Of a stretch of DNA of 64,000 nt, positions 53,283 through 63,366 are shown one piece after another (the first letter of the stretch is position 1; the number at the start of each line of letters is the position of its first letter). The notes under the pieces were generated by a model. The model did not search any database. It was not told where the DNA came from and was given only the letters and a program-made list of their open reading frames with translations. The stretch is taken from positions 744,001 to 808,000 of the forward strand of contig NZ_AUEQ01000001.1 in NCBI RefSeq assembly GCF_000426065.1. The letters run 5' to 3'. Position numbers and translations under genes: made by a program. The DNA is from Mycobacterium sp. URHD0025. GTDB lineage: Bacteria > Actinomycetota > Actinomycetes > Mycobacteriales > Mycobacteriaceae.

Positions 53283-55666
53283 GAGTCGGCCCGCCCGATC
53301 GAAACCAGGGCACCGGCGGTCACCCCGAGCTGACGATGGATCGCCGACCCCGGCGAATTGGCGGGCAGCCACACCACGCGGTCGGGCATCTCGGTGACCG
53401 CCAGCGGCAAGGTGATCGATCCGCGCTCGGTGCTCACGGTTACCGGATCTCCGGCTGCCGCATCGAGTTCGGCCGCTGTGGCCGGAGACAGGCGTACCAC
53501 GGGGCTGACGGCGGTCCCGGCCAGGTACGGTTCGCCGTCTTGCAGACGCCCGGCGTCCAGCAGCAGGCGCCAGCTGGCCAGCACGGCCTGGCCGGCACCC
53601 GGGACGGCCGGCGGTGCGGGCGCCGTCGATGGGGCGGCGGTGCGGGGACCCGTCCAGGCGCCGAGCCGGGCCAGTTCGTTGTCGGCGGCGTCGGGTCCGG
53701 ACAGGCCGAGGTCGATGCCGATCTCGTCGGCCAGGTAGTGCAGCACGCGCAGATCCGGGATGGCGTTGGTGTGCAATGCCGGTGTGAACGGGCGAATCCG
53801 GCCCTCCCAGTTGAGGTATGCGCCGGCCTTTTCCACCACCGGTGCCACCGGGAAGACCACGTCGGCCAGTTCGGTGACCTCGCTCTCGCGCAGTTCGAGG
53901 CTGACCACGAAGGGAGTGGACCGTAGCGCGGTCAGTGCCAGGGCCGGATCGGGCAGGTCGGTCACCTCGACACCGCCGACGATCAGGGCCGACAGCGTTC
54001 CGTCGGCGGCCGCGCCCAGGATGGCGCTGGTGTCGCGGCCGGTGACACGGGGCAGGTCGGCCGTATTCCATACCGCGGCGGTCTGGGCCCGGGCATCGGC
54101 GTCCGCGGCGGGACGCCCGCCGGGAAGCAGGTTCGGCAGGGCACCGGCCTCCAGTGCGCCGCGTTCGCCGGCCCGGCGGGGTATCCAGGCCAGGCGGGCG
54201 CCGGTGGCCGAGGCGAGCCGCAGCGCGGCCGACAGCGCACCGGGTGAGGTGGCCAGGCGTTCACCGACCAGGATCGCCGCGCCCGGGCGCCGCAGCCGGT
54301 CATCGGTTTCGAGTGCTTCCAGTGCGGCGGCTTCGGCGCCCGGCACGGTCGGGATCAATGTGCCTGCCATCTTGGTCAAGCCGCGGCTGGCAAAAGGCGC
54401 CACCGCGAGCACCTGCAGGCCGTTCTTGCGGGCAGCTTTGCGCAGCCGGAGGAAGACGATCGGCGATTCCTCTTCCGGTTCCAGCCCGGCGAGCAGCACG
54501 GTCGGGGCGTTTTCCAGTTCGGCGTACCGCAATGTCATGGGTTGCCCGGCGATACGTGCCGCGAGGAAATCTGCCTCCTCGCCGGAGTGGGGCCGGGCGC
54601 GAAAGTCGATATCGTTGGTGCCCAGCACCATTCGAGCGAACTTCGAGTAGGCGTAAGCATCCTGCACGGTACAGCGCCCACCCACCAGCACGCCGGTGTC
54701 CGCGCCGGCTGCCAACAGGCCGGCCCCGGCCACCGTCAGCGCCTCCGACCACGACGCCGGACGCAATGCACCGTCTTCACGGAGCAACGGAGTGGTGATG
54801 CGGTCACCGACCGTCGCATAGGCGAACGCCCACCGGCCCTTGTCGCAGTTCCACTCCTCGTTGACCTCGGGGTCGTCGCCGGCCAAGCGGCGCAGCACCT
54901 TTCCGCGCCTGTGGTCGGTGCGCTGGGCACAGCCCGACGCGCAGTGTTCACAGACGCTGGGGCTGGAGACGAGGTCGAAGGGCCGGGCCCGGAACCGGTA
55001 CGCCGTTCCGGTGAGGGCACCCACCGGGCAGATCTGCACCGTGTTGCCGGAGAAGTAGGACTGGAACGGTTCGCCGGGAGCGATGCCCACCTGTTGGAGC
55101 GCACCGCGTTCCAGCAGCTCGATGAACGGATCACCCGCGATCTGTGCGGAGAAGCGGGTGCAGCGCGCACACAGGACGCAGCGCTCGCGGTCCAGCAGCA
55201 CCTGTGACGAGATGTTGATCGGCTTCGGGAAGGTTCGCTTGACATCCTCGAACCGGGTTTCCGGGCGCCCGTTGGACATCGCCTGATTCTGGAGCGGGCA
55301 TTCGCCGCCCTTGTCACAGATCGGGCAGTCCAGCGGATGGTTGATCAGCAGCAACTCCATGACGCCGCGCTGCGCCTTGTCGGCTGCCTCGGAGCTGAAC
55401 TGCGTGCGCACCACCATGTCCGGCATGACCGTGGTCGTGCACGAGGCCATCGGCTTACGCTGGCCTTCGACCTCGACCAGGCACTGCCGGCAGGCTCCGA
55501 CCGGATCGAGCAGCGGATGGTCGCAGAACCGCGGGATCTGCACGCCCATCAGTTCGGCGGCGCGGATCACCAAGGTGCCCTTGGGAACACTGATCTGCTC
55601 ATCGTCGATGGTCAGCGACACCATCTCCACCGGCGGGGTGTCCTTGGTCGGCTCGGCCAGCGTCAT
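53279..55666 (-). CDS. nuoG: NADH-quinone oxidoreductase subunit G
   Basis: 795 residues. Iron-sulfur motifs in order: 2Fe-2S ([15 protein letters not shown] then C), the His-Cys set [14 protein letters not shown], the 4Fe-4S set CVLCARC, and the extra N7 set CEHCASGC with a fourth Cys in [10 protein letters not shown]. The molybdopterin-oxidoreductase-like domain follows and is catalytically degenerate. Start ATG 55666. A 92-nt gap with a nested palindrome separates it from nuoF, the only real break in the operon. Confidence 0.96.
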   Translation of the reverse strand: MTLAEPTKDTPPVEMVSLTIDDEQISVPKGTLVIRAAELMGVQIPRFCDHPLLDPVGACRQCLVEVEGQRKPMASCTTTVMPDMVVRTQFSSEAADKAQRGVMELLLINHPLDCPICDKGGECPLQNQAMSNGRPETRFEDVKRTFPKPINISSQVLLDRERCVLCARCTRFSAQIAGDPFIELLERGALQQVGIAPGEPFQSYFSGNTVQICPVGALTGTAYRFRARPFDLVSSPSVCEHCASGCAQRTDHRRGKVLRRLAGDDPEVNEEWNCDKGRWAFAYATVGDRITTPLLREDGALRPASWSEALTVAGAGLLAAGADTGVLVGGRCTVQDAYAYSKFARMVLGTNDIDFRARPHSGEEADFLAARIAGQPMTLRYAELENAPTVLLAGLEPEEESPIVFLRLRKAARKNGLQVLAVAPFASRGLTKMAGTLIPTVPGAEAAALEALETDDRLRRPGAAILVGERLATSPGALSAALRLASATGARLAWIPRRAGERGALEAGALPNLLPGGRPAADADARAQTAAVWNTADLPRVTGRDTSAILGAAADGTLSALIVGGVEVTDLPDPALALTALRSTPFVVSLELRESEVTELADVVFPVAPVVEKAGAYLNWEGRIRPFTPALHTNAIPDLRVLHYLADEIGIDLGLSGPDAADNELARLGAWTGPRTAAPSTAPAPPAVPGAGQAVLASWRLLLDAGRLQDGEPYLAGTAVSPVVRLSPATAAELDAAAGDPVTVSTERGSITLPLAVTEMPDRVVWLPANSPGSAIHRQLGVTAGALVSIGRADS

Positions 55667-55686
55667 GCACGGCCCCCTTTCCTTGC

Positions 55687-55746
55687 GCGAGCAGACGCAA
55701 AACTGCCCATTTCAGCCGGGAGAAGGGCAGTTCTATGTCTGCTCGC
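55687..55746. repeat. Nested palindrome between nuoF and nuoG
   Basis: Outer arms GCGAGCAGAC (55687-55696) and GTCTGCTCGC (55737-55746), inner arms ACTGCCC (55702-55708) and GGGCAGT (55725-55731). It fills the intercistronic gap. It looks like a mobile palindromic unit (REP-like) or an mRNA processing/stability hairpin; I recall similar GCGAGCAGAC-type palindromes as common in fast-growing mycobacteria, which is unverified here. Confidence 0.7.
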
Positions 55747-55758
55747 GGTGAGAAACAT

Positions 55759-57075
55759 CTACGCACCCGCCCCTTCGGTCGCCATCAATGTCGAGGCATG
55801 CGGGTCGAACGGGCAGCCGCCGTCGAGGTGTGCCACGTACTCGTCCCGGAAATACTTGATCGAGGACACGATGGGGCTGGCCGCCCCGTCGCCCAACGCG
55901 CAGAACGACTTTCCGAAGATGTTGTCGGCGATGTCGAGCAGCTTGTCGATGTCGGCCTGCGTGCCGCTACCGGTTTCCAGCCGGGCGTAGATCTGGGCCA
56001 GCCAGTAGGTGCCCTCCCGGCACGGGGTGCATTTGCCGCAGGACTCGTGCGCGTAGAACTCGGTCCAGCGCCGCACCGCCCGCACCACACAGGTGGTCTC
56101 ATCGAAGATCTGCAGTGCCTTGGTGCCCAGCATCGACCCGACGGAAGCCATGCCCTCGTAGTCCAGCGGTACATCGATGTGTTCGGCCGTGAGCAGCGGA
56201 GTCGACGAACCGCCCGGCGTCCAGAACTTCAGGGTGTGTCCACCGCGGACACCGCCGGCATAGTCGAGCAGTTCACGCAACGTGATGCCCAGCGGTGCCT
56301 CGTACTGTCCGGGCCTCGTGACGTGACCCGACAGCGAATACAGCGTGAAGCCGGGAGATTTCTCCGACCCCATCGACCTGAACCAGTCCACTCCCTTGAC
56401 CAGGATCGGCGGGACACTGGCGATGGACTCGACGTTGTTGACCACCGTCGGGCAGGCGTACAGGCCGGCGACGGCGGGAAACGGTGGGCGCAAACGGGGT
56501 TGGCCGCGCCGGCCCTCCAGGGAGTCCAGCAGTGCGGTCTCCTCGCCGCAGATGTAGGCACCCGCCCCGGCGTGCACGGTCAACTCCAGATCGAACCCCG
56601 AACCCAGGATGTCGGTGCCCAGATAGCCCGCCGCATAGGCTTCGGCGACAGCGGCCTGCAGACGCCGCAACACCGGCACCACCTCACCGCGGACGTAGAT
56701 GAACGCGTGGCGCGCCCGGATCGCGTAGGCCGCGATGATCACCCCCTCGACCAGGAAGTGCGGCGTGGTCAGCAGGAGCGGAATGTCCTTGCAGGTACCG
56801 GGTTCCGATTCATCGGCGTTGACCACGAGATAGTGCGGCTTGGCCCCGGCGCCGTCGTCGCCCTGTGGGATGAACGACCACTTGGTCCCGGTCGGGAAAC
56901 CGGCGCCGCCGCGTCCGCGCAGTCCGGAATCCTTCACCAGCGCGATGACGTCGTCGGGCCCCATCTCCAGGGCCCGCTGCAACCCGCGGTACCCGTCGTG
57001 GCGGCGGTAGGTGTCCAGCGTCCACGGTTCCGGTTCGTCCCAGAACCGGCTCAGGACCGGTGTCAGCGGCGTCAT
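55759..57075 (-). CDS. nuoF: NADH-quinone oxidoreductase subunit F
   Basis: 438 residues; NADH- and FMN-binding subunit. GLRGRGGAGFPTGTKW is the NADH/FMN glycine-rich motif, GAGAYICGEETALLDSLEG the FMN site, and CGKCTPCREGT with a later Cys binds the N3 4Fe-4S cluster. ATG 57075 overlaps the nuoE stop by 4 nt. Confidence 0.97.
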   Translation of the reverse strand: MTPLTPVLSRFWDEPEPWTLDTYRRHDGYRGLQRALEMGPDDVIALVKDSGLRGRGGAGFPTGTKWSFIPQGDDGAGAKPHYLVVNADESEPGTCKDIPLLLTTPHFLVEGVIIAAYAIRARHAFIYVRGEVVPVLRRLQAAVAEAYAAGYLGTDILGSGFDLELTVHAGAGAYICGEETALLDSLEGRRGQPRLRPPFPAVAGLYACPTVVNNVESIASVPPILVKGVDWFRSMGSEKSPGFTLYSLSGHVTRPGQYEAPLGITLRELLDYAGGVRGGHTLKFWTPGGSSTPLLTAEHIDVPLDYEGMASVGSMLGTKALQIFDETTCVVRAVRRWTEFYAHESCGKCTPCREGTYWLAQIYARLETGSGTQADIDKLLDIADNIFGKSFCALGDGAASPIVSSIKYFRDEYVAHLDGGCPFDPHASTLMATEGAGA

Positions 57076-57815
57076 GCGATCGGACCTGCCGTCTCGGGAG
57101 TGGACATTCCGCGATCGCGGGCCTCGCGCAAACCGGCCAGGGTGGCAGCTCCGGGCGCGCCGCCGGGGGAGTGCGGATCGGTCAGGCCGGCTAAGGTGCG
57201 CGCCGTTTCCCGGAACGTGCACAGTGGGGCACCCCGGGTCGGGACCGGGGGTGTCCCACTGCGGAGTCCGTCGACCAGATCCCGTGCCGACGAGGGAGTC
57301 TGGTTGTCGTAGAACTCCCAGTTGACCATCAGCACGGGCGCGTAATCACACGCCGCGTTGCACTCGATGTGCTCCAGGGTGACTCTGGCCTCACCATCAG
57401 CGGCGTCGGTGGTTTCCCCGGCGTGGATACCCAGGTGGTCCTGCAGCGCGTCCAGGATCGCGTCGCCGCCCATGATCGCGCACAACGTGTTGGTACACAC
57501 ACCGACCAGGTAATCGCCGGTCGGGGTGCGGCGGTACATCGAGTAGAACGTCGCCACGGCGGTGACCTCGGCGTCGGTCAGGCCCAATAACGCAGCGCAG
57601 AAACCGATTCCGGCAGGGGTGAGGCACCCGTCCTCGGCCTGCACCAGATGCAGCAGGGGCAGCAGGGCCGAGCGGGCGTCGGGATAGCGGGCGGTGATCT
57701 GCTCGGCGTCTGCGGCGAGCCGGGCCGTCACCTCCTCCGGATACACCGCGGGCCCGTTGATCGGCGGGCCCGCTTCATCGGGGCGCTGCCCCAGTTCCAG
57801 GAACACTTCACTCAC
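57072..57815 (-). CDS. nuoE: NADH-quinone oxidoreductase subunit E
   Basis: 247 residues, thioredoxin-like fold binding the N1a 2Fe-2S cluster through CTNTLC and CNAAC. A C-terminal extension of about 55 residues follows. GTG start at 57815 overlaps the nuoD stop by 4 nt (GTGA). Confidence 0.96.
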   Translation of the reverse strand: MSEVFLELGQRPDEAGPPINGPAVYPEEVTARLAADAEQITARYPDARSALLPLLHLVQAEDGCLTPAGIGFCAALLGLTDAEVTAVATFYSMYRRTPTGDYLVGVCTNTLCAIMGGDAILDALQDHLGIHAGETTDAADGEARVTLEHIECNAACDYAPVLMVNWEFYDNQTPSSARDLVDGLRSGTPPVPTRGAPLCTFRETARTLAGLTDPHSPGGAPGAATLAGLREARDRGMSTPETAGPIA

Positions 57816-59116
57816 CTATCAACACCCCCCATGACCGGATCAATCGACGCCACCGCGGCAATCGCATCGGCCACCATGCCGCCCTCACACATCGCCGCCA
57901 CCGCTTGCAGATTCGTGAACGAGGGGTCGCGGTAATGCACGCGGTAGGGCCGGGTGCCACCGTCGGACACCATGTGGACCCCCAGCTCGCCGCGTGGGGA
58001 CTCCACCGCGACGTACACCTGACCGGCCGGTACGCGGATGCCCTCGGTGACGAGTTTGAAGTGGTGGATCAGGCCCTCCATGGAGTGGCCCATGATCTTG
58101 GCGATGTGCTCGGGGGAGTTGCCCAACCCGTCCGGGCCGAGCGTGAGATCGGCGGGCCAGGCCAGCTTCTTGTCGCTGATCATCACCGGACCCGGCCCGA
58201 GTCTCTCAAGTCGGTCGACACACTGCTCGACGATCTTGAGCGACTCCCGCATCTCCTTGACCCGGATGATGTACCGGCCGTAGGAGTCGCAGCGGTCATC
58301 GGTGATGACGTCGAATTCGTAGTCCTCGTAACCACAGTACGGTTGGGTGCGGCGCAGATCGTGAGGCAGGCCGGTGGAGCGCAACACCGGTCCGGTGATC
58401 CCCAGCGCGATACATCCGGTGAGGTCCAGATACCCGACACCGACCGTCCGAGCCTTCCAGATGTAGTTCTCGTTGAGCAGGTCCTCCAAGTCCTGCAAGC
58501 GATTCGGCAGCAGGTCCAGCAGCGCGCGCACCTGACTCACCGCATCGTCGGGCAGGTCGGCGGCCAGGCCGCCCGGCCGGATGTAGGCATGGTTCATCCG
58601 CAGGCCGGTGATCGACTCGAAGACCCGCAGGATCTCTTCGCGTTCCCGGAACCCGTAGAACATGGCCGACATTGCGCCCAACTCCATCCCACCGGTGGCC
58701 AGCGCCACCAGATGCGAGGAGATCCGGTTGAGTTCCATGAGCATCACCCGGATCACGCTTGCGCGCGCCGGAATGTCGTCGGTGACACCCAGCAGCTTCT
58801 CCACACCCAGGCAGTACGCCGTTTCGTTGAAGAACGGCGCCAGGTAGTCCATCCGGGTGACGAATGTGACGCCCTGCGTCCAGTTGCGGTATTCGAGGTT
58901 CTTCTCGATGCCGGTGTGCAGATAGCCGATGCCGCAACGGGCTTCGGTGATGATCTCGCCCTCGATCTCCAGGATCAGCCTCAGCACGCCGTGGGTCGAC
59001 GGATGTTGCGGGCCCATGTTGACCACGATGCGTTCGCCGGCGTGCTCACGAGCGGCGGAGACCACGTCGTCCCAGTCCTGCCCGCCGACCACCACGACAG
59101 GGGATTCGGTGCTCAT
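57812..59116 (-). CDS. nuoD: NADH-quinone oxidoreductase subunit D
   Basis: 434 residues, 49-kDa-type subunit at the quinone site. [15 protein letters not shown] contains the quinone-site His, and [17 protein letters not shown] and [10 protein letters not shown] are typical. Start ATG 59116 overlaps the nuoC stop by 1 nt. Confidence 0.97.
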   Translation of the reverse strand: MSTESPVVVVGGQDWDDVVSAAREHAGERIVVNMGPQHPSTHGVLRLILEIEGEIITEARCGIGYLHTGIEKNLEYRNWTQGVTFVTRMDYLAPFFNETAYCLGVEKLLGVTDDIPARASVIRVMLMELNRISSHLVALATGGMELGAMSAMFYGFREREEILRVFESITGLRMNHAYIRPGGLAADLPDDAVSQVRALLDLLPNRLQDLEDLLNENYIWKARTVGVGYLDLTGCIALGITGPVLRSTGLPHDLRRTQPYCGYEDYEFDVITDDRCDSYGRYIIRVKEMRESLKIVEQCVDRLERLGPGPVMISDKKLAWPADLTLGPDGLGNSPEHIAKIMGHSMEGLIHHFKLVTEGIRVPAGQVYVAVESPRGELGVHMVSDGGTRPYRVHYRDPSFTNLQAVAAMCEGGMVADAIAAVASIDPVMGGVDR

Positions 59117-59823
59117 CAGTTGTACGACCTCCGCTGATCGGGTGGCGGAATCTGCGCGCCGTGGTATTCGACCGGAATACCGCCCAGCGGATAGTCCTTG
59201 CGCTGGGGATGGCCGACCCAGTCGTCGGGCATCTCGATGCGGGTCAGTGCCGGATGTCCGTCGAACACGATGCCGAAGAAGTCGTAGGTCTCACGCTCGT
59301 GCCAGTCGGTGGTCGGATAGACCGCGAAAAGCGACGGAATGTGCGGATCGGCGTCGGGCGCCGCGACTTCCAACCGGATCCTGCGGTTGTGGGTTATCGA
59401 CATCAACGGGTAGACCGCATGTAGTTCGCGGTCGGTGTCGTCGGGATAGTGCACTCCGCTCACACCCAGACACAGCTCGAACCGCAACTGCGGGTCGTCG
59501 CGCAACACGCTGGCCACAGCAGGCAGTTGCACCGGGCTGACCTCGAGCGTCAACTCGTCCCGATGAACCACCACGCGTTCGATCGACACGGCATAGCGCT
59601 CCTCACCGAGGATTTCGGCGAGCCGGTCGACGACCGCGTCGAAGTACTGGCCGTAGGGCCGCGGGGAGCTTCCGGGCAATGCCACCGAACGCACCAGCCG
59701 GCCATATCCCGACGTGTCGCCGGTGCCGGCGGCGCCGAACATGCCGCGGCGCGTCCCGATCACCTCGGGACCTTGACCGGTGGCCTGGCCGGTGCCTTCG
59801 CCGCTTCCGTCGGCCGTGCTCAC
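59116..59823 (-). CDS. nuoC: NADH-quinone oxidoreductase subunit C
   Basis: 235 residues, 30-kDa subunit. The signature [20 protein letters not shown] and [15 protein letters not shown] identify it. A Gly/Thr-rich N-terminus of about 40 residues is unstructured. GTG start 59823 overlaps the nuoB stop by 4 nt; upstream open frame lies inside nuoB. Confidence 0.96.
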   Translation of the reverse strand: MSTADGSGEGTGQATGQGPEVIGTRRGMFGAAGTGDTSGYGRLVRSVALPGSSPRPYGQYFDAVVDRLAEILGEERYAVSIERVVVHRDELTLEVSPVQLPAVASVLRDDPQLRFELCLGVSGVHYPDDTDRELHAVYPLMSITHNRRIRLEVAAPDADPHIPSLFAVYPTTDWHERETYDFFGIVFDGHPALTRIEMPDDWVGHPQRKDYPLGGIPVEYHGAQIPPPDQRRSYN

Positions 59824-60374
59824 CGCAGCAGCCCCTTGAGCTCGATGGTGGGTGTGACGGCCAGCGCCGCTTTTTCGGCTTCCCGGATGGCCTCCTCGCG
59901 GTTCACTCCGAGCGGCATCTGCTGAATCTTGTCGTGCAGCTTCAGGATTGCGTGCAGCAGCATCTCGGGTCGTGGTGGGCAGCCGGGCAAGTAGATGTCG
60001 ACGGGCACCACATGATCGACGCCCTGCACCACCGCATAGTTGTTGAACATGCCGCCCGACGAGGCGCAAACCCCCATGGCCAACACCCATTTCGGCTCTG
60101 CCATCTGGTCGTAGATCTGCCGGAGCACCGGCGCCATCTTCTGGCTCACCCGGCCCGCCACGATCATCAGATCGGCCTGCCGCGGGGTCGCGGAGAAGCG
60201 TTCCATCCCGAACCGGGCGATGTCGAAACGCGGACCGGCGGTCGACATCATCTCGATTGCGCAGCAGGCCAGGCCGAACGTGGCAGGCCACAACGACCCC
60301 TTGCGCACGTAACCTGCGACGGCTTCCACCGTCGACAGCAGGATTCCTCCCGGCAGACGTTCCTCTAGTCCCAA
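59820..60374 (-). CDS. nuoB: NADH-quinone oxidoreductase subunit B
   Basis: 184 residues. The N2 cluster ligands are in [20 protein letters not shown] and LPGCPPRPE. The start is an unusual TTG (60374, [10 protein letters not shown]) that overlaps nuoA by 10 nt; the M. tuberculosis protein has the same N-terminus and length as I recall it. Confidence 0.96.
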   Translation of the reverse strand: MGLEERLPGGILLSTVEAVAGYVRKGSLWPATFGLACCAIEMMSTAGPRFDIARFGMERFSATPRQADLMIVAGRVSQKMAPVLRQIYDQMAEPKWVLAMGVCASSGGMFNNYAVVQGVDHVVPVDIYLPGCPPRPEMLLHAILKLHDKIQQMPLGVNREEAIREAEKAALAVTPTIELKGLLR

Positions 60375-60733
60375 TTCAGGCCCCCTCGCCGCCAGACATA
60401 GGCGTATGCCACGAACACCGTGAGCATGAACAGCAACATCTCCACCAGCGCGAACAACCCGAGGTTGTCGAAGGCCACCGCCCACGGATAGAGGAAGACG
60501 ATCTCGATGTCGAACACGATGAACAACATCGCCGTCAGGTAGTACCGGATGGGCATGCGCTGGCCGGTCACCCCGGCCGCGCCGGGCTGCATCGGCTCGA
60601 TGCCGCACTCGTAGGCCTCGAATTTGGACCGGTTGTAGCGGCGCGGGCCGATGACGAGCGCGATCCCCACGGAGACCACCGCGAACGCCGCCGCGATCAC
60701 TCCGAGAACCAGGATGGGCGTGTACAGATTCAT
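60365..60733 (-). CDS. nuoA: NADH-quinone oxidoreductase subunit A
   Basis: 122 residues, three membrane helices with the YECGIEP loop. First gene of the operon; ATG 60733 with GAGGGAG about 10-16 nt upstream. The 173-nt gap to the upstream response-regulator-like gene (same strand) must hold the nuo promoter; no clear -10/-35 or dyad could be assigned by eye. Confidence 0.96.
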   Translation of the reverse strand: MNLYTPILVLGVIAAAFAVVSVGIALVIGPRRYNRSKFEAYECGIEPMQPGAAGVTGQRMPIRYYLTAMLFIVFDIEIVFLYPWAVAFDNLGLFALVEMLLFMLTVFVAYAYVWRRGGLNWD

Positions 60734-60906
60734 GCCACTTATCGCTCCCTCGGTGGGCTGTCGATGTGAGCTAACCCACAGCCTAGCGAGGTTTGCGGCC
60801 TGTGCCACGCATTTTGGTTAGTATCGTTTCATATCGGGGCAGCGTGTCGCTGCGGCCACATCCATGCCGCGAACAATCAACGGCAGCATGGCAATTCGAA
60901 AAAAAG

Positions 60907-61305
60907 TTACCGGGCCGGGCTGCGCAGCAGGGACACCACCGCGTCGCCCAACCGGATCGGGTCGATCGGGTGCGGCACGGCCGCCTCGGCCTGTGACCAG
61001 CTAGCCAGCCAGGCATCGTCCGGCCGCCCGGTGAGCACCAGGACGGGTGGGCAATTCGTGATCTCGTCTTTGAGCTGTTTGGCCACGCCCATGCCCCCGG
61101 CCGGGGTTGCTTCCCCATCGAGGATGGCCAGGTCGATACCCCCGGCATCCATCCGCGAGATCACCGTCGGTGCGGTGGCGACCTCCACATAGTCCAGCTC
61201 CGGAAGTTCCGGGTGCACCCGTTTGCCCAGTGCGAGACGTACCTGTTCGCGGGTGCGCGGATTGTCGCTGTACACCAGGATGCGCAGCGGCGCGGGGCCG
61301 GCCAT
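60907..61305 (-). CDS. Response-regulator-like receiver protein (Rv3143-like)
   Basis: 132 residues from MAGPAPLRILVYSDN, a stand-alone CheY-like fold. DLAILDGEATPAGGMG holds the phospho-acceptor Asp position, VLVLTGRPDD the Thr switch position, and the conserved Lys position (AEAAVPHPIDP) is replaced, with His-Pro where K-P would be. The second acidic residue of the pocket is also altered (SDN), so it may be a pseudo-receiver. It corresponds to Rv3143, which also lies upstream of nuo. In-frame upstream starts to 61395 overlap the YceI gene. Confidence 0.8.
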   Translation of the reverse strand: MAGPAPLRILVYSDNPRTREQVRLALGKRVHPELPELDYVEVATAPTVISRMDAGGIDLAILDGEATPAGGMGVAKQLKDEITNCPPVLVLTGRPDDAWLASWSQAEAAVPHPIDPIRLGDAVVSLLRSPAR

Positions 61306-61369
61306 GGTGCCGATGCTACTGCGCCGCGCGCCGTCGGCCGGACAACTCAACGAATTCTGTTGCGCCGCA

Positions 61370-61888
61370 TCATTCTCGGGTGAACACAAGTTCACCGGAC
61401 AGCACCGTTTTCGGCCCCACCATCCCGAGCAGGTCGCCCGACACTCCGAAATCGTCTCGTTGGACCTCGAACTGACCCGTCAGCCGCAAGGTGTTGTCGC
61501 CGACGGCCTGCACATCGACCGGTATCTCGACGGATTTCGACACGCCCCGCACCGTCAGGACCGCCGTCAACCTCGTGGCGCCCGCTTCGGACGGAACGAC
61601 ACCGGTCACCTGCAAAGTGATATCGGGGTGCGCATCGACGTCGAAGAAATCAGGGGACCGCAGATGATTGTCCCGCTTGGCGATCCCGGTCTGCACGGAC
61701 GCCGCCGCGATCACCACCTGCCCGTTGATCCCGGCGCCGGCGGAGCCTTCACCGGTGAACTCGGTGAACCGTCCCGTGACGGTTGCCAGGCCCCACAGCG
61801 TCTTGTTCCGGAACACCACCTGGGACCGATCCGGGACCAGTGTCCAGTTTCCGGCGCTCTCGGTCAGGATGTCGCTGATCGTTGCCAT
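61370..61888 (-). CDS. YceI-like lipid-binding family protein
   Basis: 172 residues, beta-rich lipocalin-like YceI fold: WTLVPDRSQVVFRNKTLWG at the N-terminus, then RDNHLRSPDFFDVDAHPDI, the family hallmark. No signal peptide, so it is cytoplasmic, unlike many Gram-negative members. It likely binds an isoprenoid/lipid-like ligand. It is 39 nt downstream of the SnoaL-like gene and 64 nt upstream of the receiver gene, all on one strand. Confidence 0.9.
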   Translation of the reverse strand: MATISDILTESAGNWTLVPDRSQVVFRNKTLWGLATVTGRFTEFTGEGSAGAGINGQVVIAAASVQTGIAKRDNHLRSPDFFDVDAHPDITLQVTGVVPSEAGATRLTAVLTVRGVSKSVEIPVDVQAVGDNTLRLTGQFEVQRDDFGVSGDLLGMVGPKTVLSGELVFTRE

Positions 61889-61911
61889 GCCACCTCCAAT
61901 GTCGTCGGCCA

Positions 61912-61937
61912 GGTTCAGGTGAACGGTTCAGGTGAAC
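61912..61937. repeat. 13-bp tandem duplication spanning a stop codon
   Basis: GGTTCAGGTGAAC occurs twice in succession (61912-61924, 61925-61937). The second copy contains the stop of the SnoaL-like gene; the first repeats it just downstream, as at 29959-29988. Confidence 0.9.
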
Positions 61938-62320
61938 AAGGGCGCGATGCCTTTCGGATCGAAGTACTCATCGACGCGGTGGATGAGACCGTCCGTACCC
62001 ACTTTGATCACGATGCACACGCGCAGTGCGATCACCGCGCCGTCACGCCCGCTGGCGTGGAGGACGTGCTGCTGGACGAATCCGCCATCGAAGAACTGCC
62101 GATCCAGTACCTCGTAGCGGCGGGCGGAGGTCACCCCGATGAACCAGTCGATGACCTTCAGCGCGCGGGTCCGGTCGTTGTCCTTGGCATCGCCGGCGTG
62201 CCAAACGGCGACGTCATCTGCCCATAGTCGAGCGACACCGGCCCTGTCGCCGCGCTCGATCGCGCCGAACAGTCGGTGCGCGACGTCCTCGACGCCTCGG
62301 ACCTCGGCAAGGGACATCAT
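61928..62320 (-). CDS. SnoaL/NTF2-like protein
   Basis: 130 residues, NTF2-like cone fold: an N-terminal helix (VEDVAHRLFGAIERGDRAGVARLW), the strand ADDVAVWHAGD, and the ending strands VIALRVCIVIKVGTDGLIHRVDEYFD (quoted in part). Similar proteins are isomerases, hydrolases or ligand binders of small hydrophobic molecules; the reaction is unknown. ATG 62320 (or 62317) follows GGGAG. The C-terminal end carries a tandem duplication. Divergent from a methyltransferase gene. Confidence 0.8.
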   Translation of the reverse strand: MMSLAEVRGVEDVAHRLFGAIERGDRAGVARLWADDVAVWHAGDAKDNDRTRALKVIDWFIGVTSARRYEVLDRQFFDGGFVQQHVLHASGRDGAVIALRVCIVIKVGTDGLIHRVDEYFDPKGIAPLFT

Positions 62321-62377
62321 CGACTCCCGGGGGTAGGGGCTTGACCTCAATCGTCATTGAGGTTTCAGACTCGGATC

Positions 62378-63013
62378 ATGAACTCCACGCCCTCACATTC
62401 GCTCTTCGACGAAGCCTACGAGTCCCGGACCGCGCCGTGGGTCATCGGCGAGCCGCAACCGGCCATCGTCGAGCTGGAACGCACCGGCCGGCTGGCCGGC
62501 AAGGTGCTCGACGCGGGCTGCGGCGCTGGTGAGCACACCATGCTGCTGACGCGGCTCGGGTATGACGTGCTCGGCATCGACTTTTCCGAACACGCCATCG
62601 CGCAAGCCCGCGAGAACGCGGCAAGACAGGGCATCGACGCGCACTTCGCCGTCGCGGACGCGACCCGTCTCGGCGAGTCGCAGGAGCCGCCTTATGACAC
62701 CGTCATCGACAGTGCGCTGTTCCATGTCTTCGGAGATGCCGACCGGCCCCGCTATGTGGCCAGCCTGCACCGGGCGACCCGGCCTGGCGCGACGGTGCAC
62801 GTACTGGCGCTGTCCGACGCGGGCCGCGGGTTCGGACCCCAGGTCAGCGCCGATGTGATCCGCCGCGCCTTCGCGCAGGGCTGGGAGCTGGAGGCGTTGG
62901 ACACCACGACGTACCGCGGAGTGGTGAGTGCGGCACATGCCGAAGCGCTCGGCGAGCAGGTCGGAGCCCGGGTCGACGAGCCGGCCTGGCTGGCCCGCAT
63001 CCGCAGGCTCTGA
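62378..63013 (+). CDS. Class I SAM-dependent methyltransferase
   Basis: 211 residues. Motif I VLDAGCGAGEHTML, motif II LGIDFSEHAIAQAR, and the post-I FAVADATRLGES with YDTVIDSALFHVFGD. The fold resembles small-molecule methyltransferases of the UbiE/thiopurine type. Start at ATG 62378 (MNSTPSHSLFDEAYE), where the family begins. Substrate unknown. Convergent with the DUF6285 gene across a 5-nt gap. Confidence 0.87.
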   Translation: MNSTPSHSLFDEAYESRTAPWVIGEPQPAIVELERTGRLAGKVLDAGCGAGEHTMLLTRLGYDVLGIDFSEHAIAQARENAARQGIDAHFAVADATRLGESQEPPYDTVIDSALFHVFGDADRPRYVASLHRATRPGATVHVLALSDAGRGFGPQVSADVIRRAFAQGWELEALDTTTYRGVVSAAHAEALGEQVGARVDEPAWLARIRRL

Positions 63014-63018
63014 GGGGC

Positions 63019-63366
63019 TCACGGTGCGTCGTACCCCGGATGCGCGGCAGCGAGCCGCTGTTTCACCAGGACGCGCAAGCAGGCCGTGACGTCGTCGGCG
63101 TGGTCGTCGAGTTCGCCGGCCCGGATCGCGGCCGCCAGCGCGGCCTCGTCGGTGAACCCGAGTTTGGCCAGCGCGGCTTCGGCTGCCGGGGCAGCGTCCT
63201 CGGCGAGCAACTCGCGTTCGACCATCCGTAGGGCATTGGCGGCCACCCGGGCCTGAAACCTCACCGAGGCTGCCACCGTCTCACCGTCGCGCACCTGGCT
63301 GTCCAGGAACTCGGCGACCGCGGCCACGAGCTCGGCTGCGGTCGGCCGCCCGTACAGGTTGTTCAC
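63019..63366 (-). CDS. DUF6285 domain protein
   Basis: 115 residues, helical: RPTAAELVAAVAEFLDSQV, RFQARVAANALRMVEREL, then a C-terminal helix. It is the typical partner of APH-like phosphotransferase genes in acyl-CoA catabolic operons of mycobacteria. GTG 63366 overlaps the phosphotransferase stop by 4 nt (GTGA), so it is translationally coupled. Function unknown. Confidence 0.75.
   Translation of the reverse strand: MNNLYGRPTAAELVAAVAEFLDSQVRDGETVAASVRFQARVAANALRMVERELLAEDAAPAAEAALAKLGFTDEAALAAAIRAGELDDHADDVTACLRVLVKQRLAAAHPGYDAP

Noticed and set aside
52059..54071. NuoH extended as a 670-residue fusion
   Set aside because: Upstream part is a shadow of nuoG; ATG 53282 overlaps the nuoG stop by ATGA and gives a standard 407-residue NuoH.
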